This document shows, one piece after another, positions 10,525 to 19,734 of a stretch of DNA of 27,867 nt. The notes under the pieces are model-generated. The model saw nothing but the letters and a program-made list of their open reading frames with translations, ran no database searches and was not told the DNA's origin. Numbering within the stretch: the first letter of the stretch is position 1; each line of letters starts with the position of its first letter. Source of the DNA: Chrysomallon squamiferum. Taxonomy: Eukaryota; Mollusca; Gastropoda; Neomphalida; Peltospiridae. Both the position numbers and the translations under genes were made by a program. Location: NCBI GenBank assembly GCA_012295275.1, contig CM022672.1:1-27867 (forward strand), written 5' to 3'.

Positions 10525-13500
10525 CTGAAAACAACAAAAATAAACAATTGCAGTACAAGGGTATCTCACAAAGTAAGTGTTAAAACAGTGTTCTCAACAA
10601 ATAATAGAGAAGAGAAGACACACACACACACACACACACATAAAGCCGATTTACATTTAAACGAATAATTACCTGAAAAACCATCAGGAGATGGATCATC
10701 TATATCTCTTTGAATTCCAGAATCAGAAACCTAGAAAAAAAAAAAAAAACCCACTTGAAAAACAGATTATATATATAATTTGGAATTCATTTTCCACTTC
10801 GTATGATAAAATGTGTTTTCTGATTACTGAACTAAAATTATGTGCATTTAACAAAAAAAGTCCTTGATATAAATGAGCACACTAATATATTTATTTAATA
10901 CAAATGAACCAATGTAACATCCATTATAGTATAATGAGATGAGCTAAACTATGATCTGTTTATACACTTTAAACCATTGTTTTACTTTGTTTCAACAACC
11001 TAATATATCTAACTGGAATGACATTTTGTAAACAAATAAAAGATTTACGATTTCAGAAACCTGAGTCTTTTCTCAGTTCAGATGAAGTGCAGAAGTGTGA
11101 AGATGAATTTATATAAAGTGTTGAGTTATCAAATGTATCCTAGGAAAATTTAACTGACCCGACTCATGAAAAGAAAATGGCAGCCAAAAATGTTCAAAAA
11201 TGTCTGTTTACATTTTGTTGTTAATACACATCAGCTTTTGTACCTTAACAATTCAATTATCAATTAAGAAAAATCACAATTTAAGTATATTTATTTTAAA
11301 TAAATAAATAAATCTGTAATTTGACAAAAGAAACTAGCATTTTATTTGATAATTTTGAAAAATGCAAATTCTGTTTAAGATTTCCAGTAATTTTATGTAT
11401 TTTATAAATATATATGTCTGAAATTATTAGTTAACCTTTATTAAAACATGCAGATTGAGACTAAAATATAAGATAGAATCAAACACTACAAATATTGGAT
11501 TTTCTCCAGACAGTGAAGTGATGCTCATAGCTATTTTTTACTGGCTCTTGAGTTACATGATACAGCAACACTTCAAAAACCATAAGTGTAATCAAGTGTA
11601 AATAAATTTATTTTTATATTTTAATTATATATGTTTATCTGGTAGCTTGAACCAGGTTTTTATACAACCGTAAACTCTTTTTAAAAAGAAATATTATACA
11701 AATAATTGTAAAAAATAATAATGATAATAAACTGTACAAAGCAATGCTGTATACAAATATACCGTACTTAAAGTGTTCATTATTACCTGTTCTGTGGTGT
11801 TGGTGGACTGTACAGTCTCAACTTCCACTGATGTCTCTTTAGGTGTTGTTTGGTCTGGATTCGATACTGCACCCACTGCAGCCGAGTCAGATGCTCTCTC
11901 CCCTGGATACCGACGTGACTGTCGTACTTCATCTATATTCTGATAGCCAAACTGATGATGTAATGCCTGGATGTAACTTCTAGCAGGAGGTTCTACATAA
12001 AAAAAAATGACATTCAGTAGTACTTTATATTAAAAAATATATAAAAATAACTATTTATCTTTATTACAACTTGTGGAAATTGCAACACTCAGTTTATTGA
12101 AATACCATATGCAAGTATAACACACTTTTCAAATACAGACACACACACAGTGGCAAAATAGTTCAAAAGCGGGAAAAGGATTTATATTTTAATGATGGGC
12201 GAGTCAGTATCCTGTGTATTTTATTAATCTCTGGAAGAGCATGTAAACATTTCTCAAAAAGTTATCGTTTCCCAATTTTTTTCTTTCGTGCATCTTATTT
12301 TATTTTCCCATAAAGGATTGTTTCCTTTTATTATAACAGTTTCAAGTTCATAATACCATGTGTATGTTGTTACAAGATTTCTGCAGCAGACTGGTGCTGC
12401 ATGTCTGGCATCAAGAAAAATGACTGGGAAATATTTACTTCAAATCATGAAAGCATCTGCATGAAGAAACAAAAACATGTATGTGTACACAAATTCAGTT
12501 TTAAAATTTAATTTGCAAACCCTTCAGTAACACTCTGAGGTCACTGCATACATGAACACTGCATTACTCAAAGTTCCAAACCAGTGAGAATAATTACAAT
12601 AAATACTGGTATATTACCGTAACATTAAAGCATTTATTTATATATTTTCTAATTTAGTTGTAAACGCAATAGGAAAAAAGAAGTAAACAAAGTCACCAGG
12701 TTAATTTAGACTACACTTATTGCTGCTGACAGTGATTGGCTGATGATATCAGATCAAACTGCTATATGTAACTGTCATGAGAAAACAAATTTCACAGACA
12801 AGGAAGATGGTTTCAGCCCATTTTCCTGCTATGTTAATTTTCTGAATCACACTATTCTGTATTCAAATTTTACACCATAAATATGAAGTGATATTTTTGT
12901 TCAGTGATGGAAACTATACTAATCAAGGGATCATTATACAAATTCTTTGTGCTATTTTTAACAAAAATGTGACATCTATTAGTCTATAATATGTCAGAAC
13001 ATATTTGATGACAATGGAAATGTTTGCATATAATTCACTCACAAAAGTTAAAATTTACTGACTTTTTAAGTATTTCACATATGATCTTGTAGACACAATG
13101 AATGGTTTGATGATGCTGGCATAACACTCATTTTTAGTGTTAACAAACTGAACTAACAAAAGAAAATTCTGTGTGCAGTTTATTGTTACTTTGTTATTAA
13201 CAGAAGGCATTAAATAATTATTTTTGAAGTTTCCAGGGTCATTGCTTTTTGCTGTAACAATGTTTTATTTATGTGCATAGTCAAACAAGTGTTCAACCCT
13301 GTTGTTGTAAGTGATCATGGTCTGATATAAATCAACTGGAAAACTTTATAACTTGTTGCTGGGAGCAAGTACTGGCTTCCCTGCAGTGAACTCCAACTTC
13401 TGTTTGATTTTTTGTTATGTCTACTGGAATGTGTGGACACAAACTTTCAAAAGTAATATCTTGATAATACACACCTGTTTCCTGGCAATGCATCCAAGTC

Positions 13501-13535
13501 CATGCAGACAGAGATATTTCCATTTCTTCAGTAAC
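10469..13535 (-). CDS. Unidentified gene, 3' part, four exons; acidic C-terminus
   Basis: Four minus-strand exons join with compatible phases and consensus AG/GT borders: 13475-13535, 11787-11992, 10673-10730 and 10469-10524. The joined frame has no stop until the TGA at 10469-10471. From the first Met in the upstream exon it would encode 122 residues. The exon also opens in frame before that Met, so further upstream exons are possible and the start is not fixed. The N-terminal part has 'LSAWTWMHCQETEPPARSYI' across the first junction, then 'QALHHQFGYQNIDEVRQSRR', which looks like a folded domain. The second half is Ser/Thr/Asp/Glu-rich and ends in 'NREDEDEEHDNT'. The W-x(7)-PPAR spacing recalls a kelch blade, but that is a weak resemblance. 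No signal peptide or membrane segment is visible. I do not recognise the family. The gene lies downstream of the gelsolin-like gene in the same orientation, with repeat copy C directly upstream. Confidence 0.7.
10618..10640. repeat. (CA)n microsatellite
   Basis: About eleven CA units in the last intron of the acidic-tail gene. Confidence 0.9.
10673..10730 (-). CDS. Acidic-tail gene, penultimate exon
   Basis: The acceptor is 'ttttttctag' and the donor 'gtaatt'. The exon starts in phase 0 and ends in phase 1. It encodes 'VSDSGIQRDIDDPSPDGFS' and the first base of a Gly codon. Confidence 0.7.
11787..11992 (-). CDS. Acidic-tail gene, 206-bp exon
   Basis: The acceptor is 'ttttttttatgtag' and the donor 'gtaata'. 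The exon carries two bases of a split Glu codon, then 68 codons. The first 30 residues are basic and aromatic and look structured. The remainder is Ser/Thr/Glu-rich and probably disordered. Confidence 0.75.
12000..13474 (-). other. Intron of the acidic-tail gene; no gene recognised
   Basis: This sequence separates the exons at 13475-13535 and 11787-11992. It contains a 60-codon minus-strand frame without an initiating Met (about 12262-12443) that reads like a decayed coding fragment and has no recognised motif. It also holds a short (AC)n run near 12138. Confidence 0.5.
13475..13535 (-). CDS. Acidic-tail gene, most upstream exon found
   Basis: The acceptor 'ttttgtag' precedes the exon and the non-canonical but acceptable donor 'gtgtgt' follows it. 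The exon is 61 bp: phase 0 at the start, phase 1 at the end. Its last base with the first two of the next exon makes Glu. It reads VTEEMEISLSAWTWMHCQET. The Met at codon 5 could be the start if the preceding exon is noncoding. Phase agreement is the main support. Confidence 0.6.
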
Positions 13536-13597
13536 CTACAAAACAGTAATCTATGTATAATGAAAAACAAATCTGGTATCTAAATCTGAACTTACTA

Positions 13598-13835
13598 TAA
13601 GAAATACATTTTTGTTACAATTTTGACTCGATAACAAATTCTGTGATATCTCAAAAGTTGGAGTGTAATCAACGGTGGACATACCCGTTCCATCGGCAGT
13701 GTCCATTTCTCAACAGATTTCAAAATATCTTTTTCTGCTGCTGAAACCTGTTGATAAAAAAAAAATAATAATAATAATAAATGATAGAATATTTCAATAT
13801 ATTTTACTTTTAATTATTATTAATCTTTTTAGTAA
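13598..13835 (+). repeat. Dispersed repeat module X, copy 2
   Basis: It matches 1-215 (see copy 1). Here it starts only about 60 bp upstream of the first detected exon of the acidic-tail gene and runs directly into tandem module Y. Confidence 0.6.
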
Positions 13836-14240
13836 ACCATATTTCACGAGGCGATCATAACAGTTGAATGCGTCCAAGCATTTTGATAAAATTTTAAAGA
13901 CAATAATATAAAAAAAACTAATTATTATGTCCAGCTACTTTTCATTCGTGTCACGTAACCGGTTTTAGTTATTGTAGCATGTTGAAAATTCTGTAAAAAT
14001 GTCACGATGGCGATCGAACACCGAAATGACCAAAATACCATATTTCACGAGGCAATCGTAACAATTGAATGCGACCATACATTTTAATAAAATTTTAAAG
14101 ACAATAAGATAAAAAAAAACTAAATTTAATGTCCAATTACCTTTCGTTCGTGTCACTTAGCTGGTTTTAGTGATTCAAGCATGTTGAAAATTCGTAATTT
14201 TTTAAAAAGCAGTTTAGGCACAGAAAAACTCAACGGTATC
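13836..14240 (+). repeat. Module Y, tandem pair with 201-bp period
   Basis: Two adjacent copies, 13836-14036 and 14037-14240, each begin 'accatatttcacgaggc' and contain the 'ttaaagacaat' and 'tcattcgtgtcac' or 'tcgttcgtgtcac' blocks. A single related copy lies at 6640-6890. Confidence 0.75.
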
Positions 14241-14254
14241 AAAATCCCGTGTGA

Positions 14255-14363
14255 CTTCCGCCAAACATTTCCGCTAACTAGGTCGATTAATTAATTAATT
14301 AAAATTCATGAGTATTAGCAACTTGCTTAAAAATACAGTACAAGTTTAGACCTCGTAAAAAGA

Positions 14364-14394
<31 letters not shown>

Positions 14395-14620
14395 TACATG
14401 TATAGTGCCTTAGTGGATTGAACTTTGAAGCTATACCATTTTTTCTTCATAATCTACCGACATTCACTGATTCAGTGATTCACATGTGACACTGTGATCC
14501 GATTTGAGCATAAAATCTCGTATACTATACGCCGTATACGGTATATACTAATATAGTATATATAAAAAGAGATTTTATTTTACAATGTCAGTAGATTATG
14601 AAGAAAAATATTTTTTGTTT
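14255..14620 (+). repeat. Module Z, copy with nested inverted repeats
   Basis: The first half is colinear with 5345-5510. Then 14436-14457 and 14584-14605 form an inverted pair (21 of 22 bases) around a loop. Inside it are a second inverted pair ('ataaaatctc' near 14512 and 'gagattttat' near 14567) and the perfect palindrome CCGTATACGG near 14530. The loop carries the sequence found in the opposite direction at about 5510-5580. Confidence 0.75.
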
Positions 14621-15002
14621 GCAGGCACCATGCGAGAAAACTTACGGAGCACTAATCTGTGCAAAGATAATTAAGGAAAATCAATAAAAATAAGACTCAC
14701 CCTTTGATTGCTATATCATTTATATGTTACGACTGAAATAAATAGACTGAAATAATAGCGAACGATAACTCCAGTGAATAATTTATCAGACGTCAGTTCT
14801 TTCAAACAAATAGTTCGCAGTTTCAATAAAATTTTAAATTTCGAAGGCATGAAACATACCTTTATTATTAAAAAAAAGCTTCACTTTAGCTATGTTACGG
14901 AAAGTTTCGCTAAGCAGGAAGAGGACACAAGTTATAGAAGAGATAACTATATTTTATTTTACATTAATTTTTATTTCTTTTGAAAAATCCAAGCTTATCA
15001 TT

Positions 15003-15051
15003 TATTGTATTGTATTGTATTGTATTGTATAATTGTATTTATTTATTTATT

Positions 15052-15102
<51 letters not shown>

Positions 15103-15104
15103 TC
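15003..15104. repeat. (TGTAT)n, (TTTA)n and (TTA)n compound microsatellite
   Basis: Five TGTAT units, then about eight TTTA units, then about fifteen TTA units. It sits at the place in copy C that corresponds to the microsatellites of A and B. Confidence 0.9.
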
Positions 15105-15453
15105 AGATTTGTCAAATTTATTACGTTGATTTGAATAAATAGGACTAAACATTTTGTGGCATTTTGTTTTAATAAAGAATTTAGATAATTAATTTTTGGT
15201 AATTATTTTTATAAACAATAAATTCTTCAAATGATTTTTTATTTTATTTTATTATTTTTTTTTAATGAGAGAAAAATGAAAGAAATCAGATTATTGCGCC
15301 TAGTACACATCTTAGAATATGATTTTTATGTATATTTATTATTTAAAGAAATAATTCGTTTATTTTTGGCACGATCGATCCTATTAAAGGCAACAAACAG
15401 CTGTCACACTCCATGATGAGAAGGAAATTATTTTATTATGAAGACCACAAGCT

Positions 15454-15786
15454 TTGTTTGACTACCATTCACATAACTGTCCATCAGTTGAATGGAAGGA
15501 ATGGAAATGGAAATGGAAAAAAATTAACGTGCTAATCAGAGCAAGCTGTTGTGAAGCACGTCTGCGACGGGCACGCTTTCTGACAGGTCAGCGGAAGGAA
15601 AAACAACGTAGTTTAAGAGAAAGTGGAATACTGGACAAAATGGTGCTCAGTGTCATGATGCAGACAGTCATTTCTACATCCAAAAATTTTACTCTCAGTG
15701 AACATAAATATGTCATAAGACATTCTGTATGGAAATCTCTGAAAGTTCATTGCATTTCCAGTAGAGTTTGTGCAAGAAAGTGTTAA
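15454..15786 (+). other. 110-codon open frame in copy C, unrecognised
   Basis: The frame opens MFDYHSHNCPSVEWKEWKWK and is Arg/Lys-rich in its middle, with no motif I recognise. It is long for such AT-rich DNA and lies in a part of copy C absent from A and B. It may be a decayed transposon reading frame or chance. It carries a run of GGAAAT units at its start, which argues for low complexity at the N-terminus. Confidence 0.25.
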
Positions 15787-15795
15787 TAGTTAATA

Positions 15796-15841
15796 ATAAT
15801 AATAATAATAATAAATTAAAAAAAAAAAAAAAAAAAAAAAA
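15796..15841. repeat. (AAT)n followed by poly-A
   Basis: About eight AAT units, then a run of about twenty A. It lies just after the 110-codon frame, so it could be a retroposed poly-A tail or simple slippage. Confidence 0.7.
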
Positions 15842-16393
15842 GATAACTTGTAATTAATTGAGGTTTTTTAATTGACCTCTGCAAGAACAAGGGAAAACCA
15901 TTTGTTTCAGAACGTCTTATAAAATTTCCTTCAAATTATGTAATGTTTGTATCACTTTTTTTTAGTACCTTGAATCTCTTAAACCATTTGCTCAAATCAT
16001 AGATTTAACTTAATTCTGCACTTTTAAAAATTATTATTGAAAAAAAAATAAAAATTAAATAAAAGAAAAGAAAATGTGTTATTCAGTACATATAATAATA
16101 TATTTAATCACAACATCTGTCAGATTTTAGGAAGTGTCCTCTTAACAGTTTGTCCAGATTACAAAGATCAGTGTGATAATTAATAACCTATAATTAATGT
16201 TTGGCCTCTCATGATGTTGAATAAGTTAGCAACTTGTAATAAAAATTAATAAATATAATTTCTGTAATAAAAATGTTAAAAAAAATAATAAAAATAATAA
16301 AAAGAGAAGAAAATGGATCCATTCAATAATGAAATTTGATATGAATTTAGCATTAAGTAATATGTTAAGGTATGTTAACAGACATGGTATTTT

Positions 16394-16416
16394 ATATATA
16401 TATATATATATATATA
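16394..16416. repeat. (AT)n microsatellite
   Basis: About eleven AT units. Confidence 0.9.
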
Positions 16417-16556
16417 CTTTTTCTCTTCAGACTGATTTGTTACTTACACTATTTTCCTTAACTGAGAATAAATTATCTGCCAAACATTTATTTAGAATAA
16501 GAAAACAGACTAGACAAAAATGACTTACCTTTCATGTTGTGTATCATTTTATTATA

Positions 16557-17006
16557 TTAATTTTTTCCACAAAAGAAAGTGATCTCCTCATCTCTTATTC
16601 CTTTAGCAAAGCACTGAATTTTCAAACAACTGAAGTGATACCAAACTAAACACTTTTCACACTGAATCATTGCACTTTGTACCTCATGCCATGGCTTCTT
16701 GCAGATACAATGTTCTTCACTGCTTCTGTCCTTCATTTGGACATCAAACATACAGGTATCTTTAAACATGCTGCTAAAAACAAACTGTTTAACATTTCCT
16801 CTATTCTGTGACCACAAAACTTGTAATATTTTCCTATTTATTTTATTATTATTCTGCCACCTAAGATTTTCTGTAACTATAACATGGGGACCAGTTGGTT
16901 TAATATTTCTTTCATTTTCTATTGTGCATGTACATCTTACTTTGTAGTTACAACAAAATATTTTCATTCCTACTTTCTTCATGGTAGCTACAAATGCCAC
17001 AAACAT
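16557..17006 (-). pseudogene. PHD-type zinc finger protein fragment carried by repeat copy C
   Basis: The 149-codon frame ends in a PHD-finger pattern: C100-x-C102, C116-x2-C119, H124-x2-C127, C146-x2-N149, then a stop. Seven of the eight zinc ligands of the C4HC3 finger are in place. The eighth Cys is replaced by Asn and the frame ends there. 'IQCEKCLVWYHFSCL' is typical PHD core sequence, and such fingers usually bind histone tails or serve in transposon proteins. The region before it (residues 1-95) has paired Cys (C18, C19, C25, C27) but no domain I can name. Directly upstream, minus-strand frames at 17245-17060 ('KRGRYASWTSEKIGHHLQAL') hint at a pipsqueak-like helix-turn-helix broken by frameshifts. 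The segment is absent from copies A and B. It is probably a decayed transposon gene, but a spliced host-derived gene is possible. Confidence 0.6.
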
Positions 17007-17039
17007 GACCCCAATTTTCCATCCAGATTACATTCAGTT

Positions 17040-17282
17040 TCTTTTTATTCTTCAAATTTTTAGCCATCTTCAATTTCTTTGTGGCTGTTCCCAGTGGACC
17101 ATCTTTTTTGTGAAGGGCAGATTATTTTCTCTGCACAAAGTGCCTGTAAATGGTGCCCTATCTTTTCTGAAGTCCAACTTGCATATCGCCCTCTTTTTCT
17201 TTTTTCCATTTGAATTTTTCTTTCCTCCATCTTCATGATTAACACTGCAACACAACAGAAGTTGATTTGTAGATTTCTGCAA
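17040..17282 (-). pseudogene. Frameshifted upstream part of the PHD-finger transposon gene
   Basis: Three overlapping minus-strand frames each hold a short protein-like piece: a basic start followed by 'WTSEKIGHHLQAL', then 'NNLPFTKK', then 'GTATKKLK' running into 'KLNVIWMENWG'. Two shifts would link them to the PHD frame that starts at 17006. The resemblance to a pipsqueak/CENPB-type DNA-binding start is suggestive only. Confidence 0.35.
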
Positions 17283-19054
17283 TCAAAGCTATTCTGTGCA
17301 AACTAATGTTACAATGGATAGCACAAACAGTCTAAACATGTATACAATGAGATGATAAGAATAAATGGATGGATGATAAAAGAATAAAATGAGATAGAAA
17401 AATAGAAAGACACACACACAAACACACATTTATAAATATATATATTTTGAGAATGAATTAGTAAAATGTGATGCTATACTGAAAAGAAGTATTTTCTTTT
17501 AAGTTACTAGAAACAGAATAGCTCTTTAACAATACTCCATGGTATTAGTGACTCAGTTCTGTTATTTGATAAAAATGTTGAATGTTATTTGAGCTTGCTG
17601 TAAACAATGGTTAGTATGAAATTTTATAACAGAAAAATTAAAACAGTGGTTAAATAAATGATCATTACAAGCATTAAATTTTTAATTAAAAAAAAATTAA
17701 AAAATTAAAAAATTCAGCAACTTAAACCTGTACTTATCATGAAGTGTAGATGAATCGCAAGATAATCACATATTTGTCTAATTGTATTTATTCTAAAAGA
17801 ACTGACAGCAGAAATGTGTTAAACATTTACCTTTCAAATTATATGACTTATAAATGTAATAAAGAGTTTGAAGTAGCTTTTTAACTTAATGTAATTATGT
17901 ATGTGCAAGTGAGTGGGAAAAAGCATCAATACATCTTACTTCACTTTTTCCCCATAATGAGAAATTATTAGTATAATCATCAGAGCATAGTGATTTATGT
18001 CACAGCATTTAGTACTGCCTGTAAAAGGAAGGTCCGTGTTGCCAATGACGACTTACAGTAACACCTTCACCCCTTAAACTGAAATTCAAAGAAGTAAAAA
18101 TATCTGATTCTGTGGATGTAATTTTTTTTTTAGAAATGCTGATTAATATTTCACAACAGAATAAACAGATATTATAAATTTGATATTCCCTGAAATGCAG
18201 CTCAGTCCGATGCTGAATAATATTTAACAAACACCATATTTCTTAAATAAATCATATTATTTATCTGAAGTTTATTTTTGCTATAGTTCTGAAACACATA
18301 TGCTTTATTTTACAATAAAAGTGAGTGTTTTATAGCTTAGAAGTTTAAACTGTTATTGAAACTGTGAACTATTTGTTTGAAAGAACTGTTTGCTGGAGTT
18401 ATCGTTTGTAGATTCCACAAATCCTGGAAATGTTTGCTACGTTTCTTCTTTCGGTGTAAATACGAGCCTGTAAGTTTGTCTTAATTATAATACTGAATAT
18501 TCATGTTGATGTGATAGAAACCTAAGTGCTAAAAGATGGTGAAACTGTTAACAAAATAAAAGATAAAGTTGGACTATTAAACTTTGAAGAGATGACAACA
18601 GTACAAAAGAAACTGATAAGATGGAAAGATGAAAGAATTACAGTGATACACGTGTGAACATTTTGAAGTTTTTAATCATATGAAGTTTGCTTATGAAGAA
18701 GGGAAAACAACAAAAGTAGAAAAAAGATAAATATTACAGTTGCTACTGCAGGAATGAGAGCTGGCCATGAGAAAAGTGTGACATTTAGCCATAGAAATCT
18801 GATCACTGAATGTATTGCCAGGGCTTTATTAATGAGGAAACTTCAACAAATTTTACAATTTTATTTCTTCAAGACAGATACTAATATTTCTTAAAAAAAT
18901 TAAACAACTATATTAGAATGTAAACATTTATTGGTTCCTTTAAAACAAATGACATTTTCATGCAATAAACAAGTTTCTAAGCTCAAATAAAAAGCTAAAT
19001 AAGCAACAAAACATTTCAGAGTAATGTGAATTTATCACAGTTGATTATATTGTG

Positions 19055-19548
19055 TTCTGATTGTGAATGTTTTAATTTTATTAGCTAACATGATTAGAAG
19101 ACAACAGTAATACATCAACCCTTCGACTATCTTACTTATCACTTTCGATTTTGGGTACAAAATACAATTATGCTGTCACCCAATCAACTTTCTTCACAAA
19201 ATGGAACTTTATTATTAAGATGCAGCAATTTTTTTTTTTTTTTTTTAATTTAGTAACAAAAAAATAAAACATTTATATATTGCACTTAAATTGTAAAAGT
19301 CTTTGACAAGAAAAACAAAATGCTGTTCACAGACAAATCATTACAGCATCATTTCTTGAAACTGTTCTGAATGGGAAAAGCAGTAGTTCAAATATATGTA
19401 AAATCTTTTAAATTTATTTAGCTTTATTTGAATAAATATATATATATGTAAAAAAAATTCAGAATGTAGTAAATATATATTGCATAAAAATTTATCATGG
19501 TTTTTAAGACATGGCTTTAATGGTAATGTTGATGATGATAATAATAAC

Positions 19549-19594
<46 letters not shown>

Positions 19595-19734
19595 TATAGT
19601 AATCTTATAGGAAAACAGACCAAACTGAAGAGAAAGAAAAAGAATGATTAAATTCTTTTTTCTACAATTTAGAAAACAAAAGGAACCTTTTTATAAATTT
19701 TCTACAATCCCAAAAATAATTTCTTTTTACTGAG
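19055..19734. other. Intergenic spacer between repeat C and the gelsolin-like gene
   Basis: AT-rich sequence with a poly-T run near 19230-19246 and an (AAT)n microsatellite at 19545-19592. No gene was seen. A minus-strand 69-codon frame here is low-complexity. Confidence 0.5.
19545..19592. repeat. (AAT)n microsatellite
   Basis: About fifteen AAT units with one AAC interruption. Confidence 0.9.

Larger units (their letters stand above)
14890..19054 (+). mobile_element. Composite repeat family, copy C (longest)
   Basis: This copy contains all blocks seen separately in A and B, in the same order: 14930-15440 (in A and B), 16450-16565 (in A), then the unique 16566-17337 with the PHD-finger frame, and 17338-19054 (B entire, A in part). 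The right edge coincides with that of copy B. I found no clear terminal inverted repeats or target duplication, so the element class is open. A DNA transposon that gave rise to internally deleted derivatives is the simplest reading. Modules X, Y and Z at 13598-14620 may belong to its left end. Confidence 0.75.

Noticed and set aside
10469-11992. Exons at 10.4-12.0 kb as an alternative 3' end of the gelsolin-like gene
   Set aside because: The exon at 11787-11992 needs a donor in phase 1. Among gelsolin-like exons only the first two end in phase 1, whereas an exon at 13475-13535 fits in phase and lies next to it. A separate gene is the simpler reading.
12262-12443. 60-codon minus-strand frame with protein-like composition
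   Set aside because: It has no initiating Met, no suitable splice borders and no recognised motif. It may be an old coding fragment, so it is mentioned only within the intron entry.
13353-13583. 76-codon plus-strand frame
   Set aside because: It overlaps a minus-strand exon (13475-13535) that is supported by splice borders and phase. The plus frame shows no motif.
14365-14386. Poly-T run as a retroposon tail
   Set aside because: It interrupts module Z at a place where the other copy has a short T/A-rich tract, so local expansion explains it better.
16699-17238. Plus-strand hydrophobic frames (82 and 85 codons)
   Set aside because: They are antisense to the PHD-finger frame and its upstream pieces, which carry recognisable zinc-ligand spacing on the other strand.
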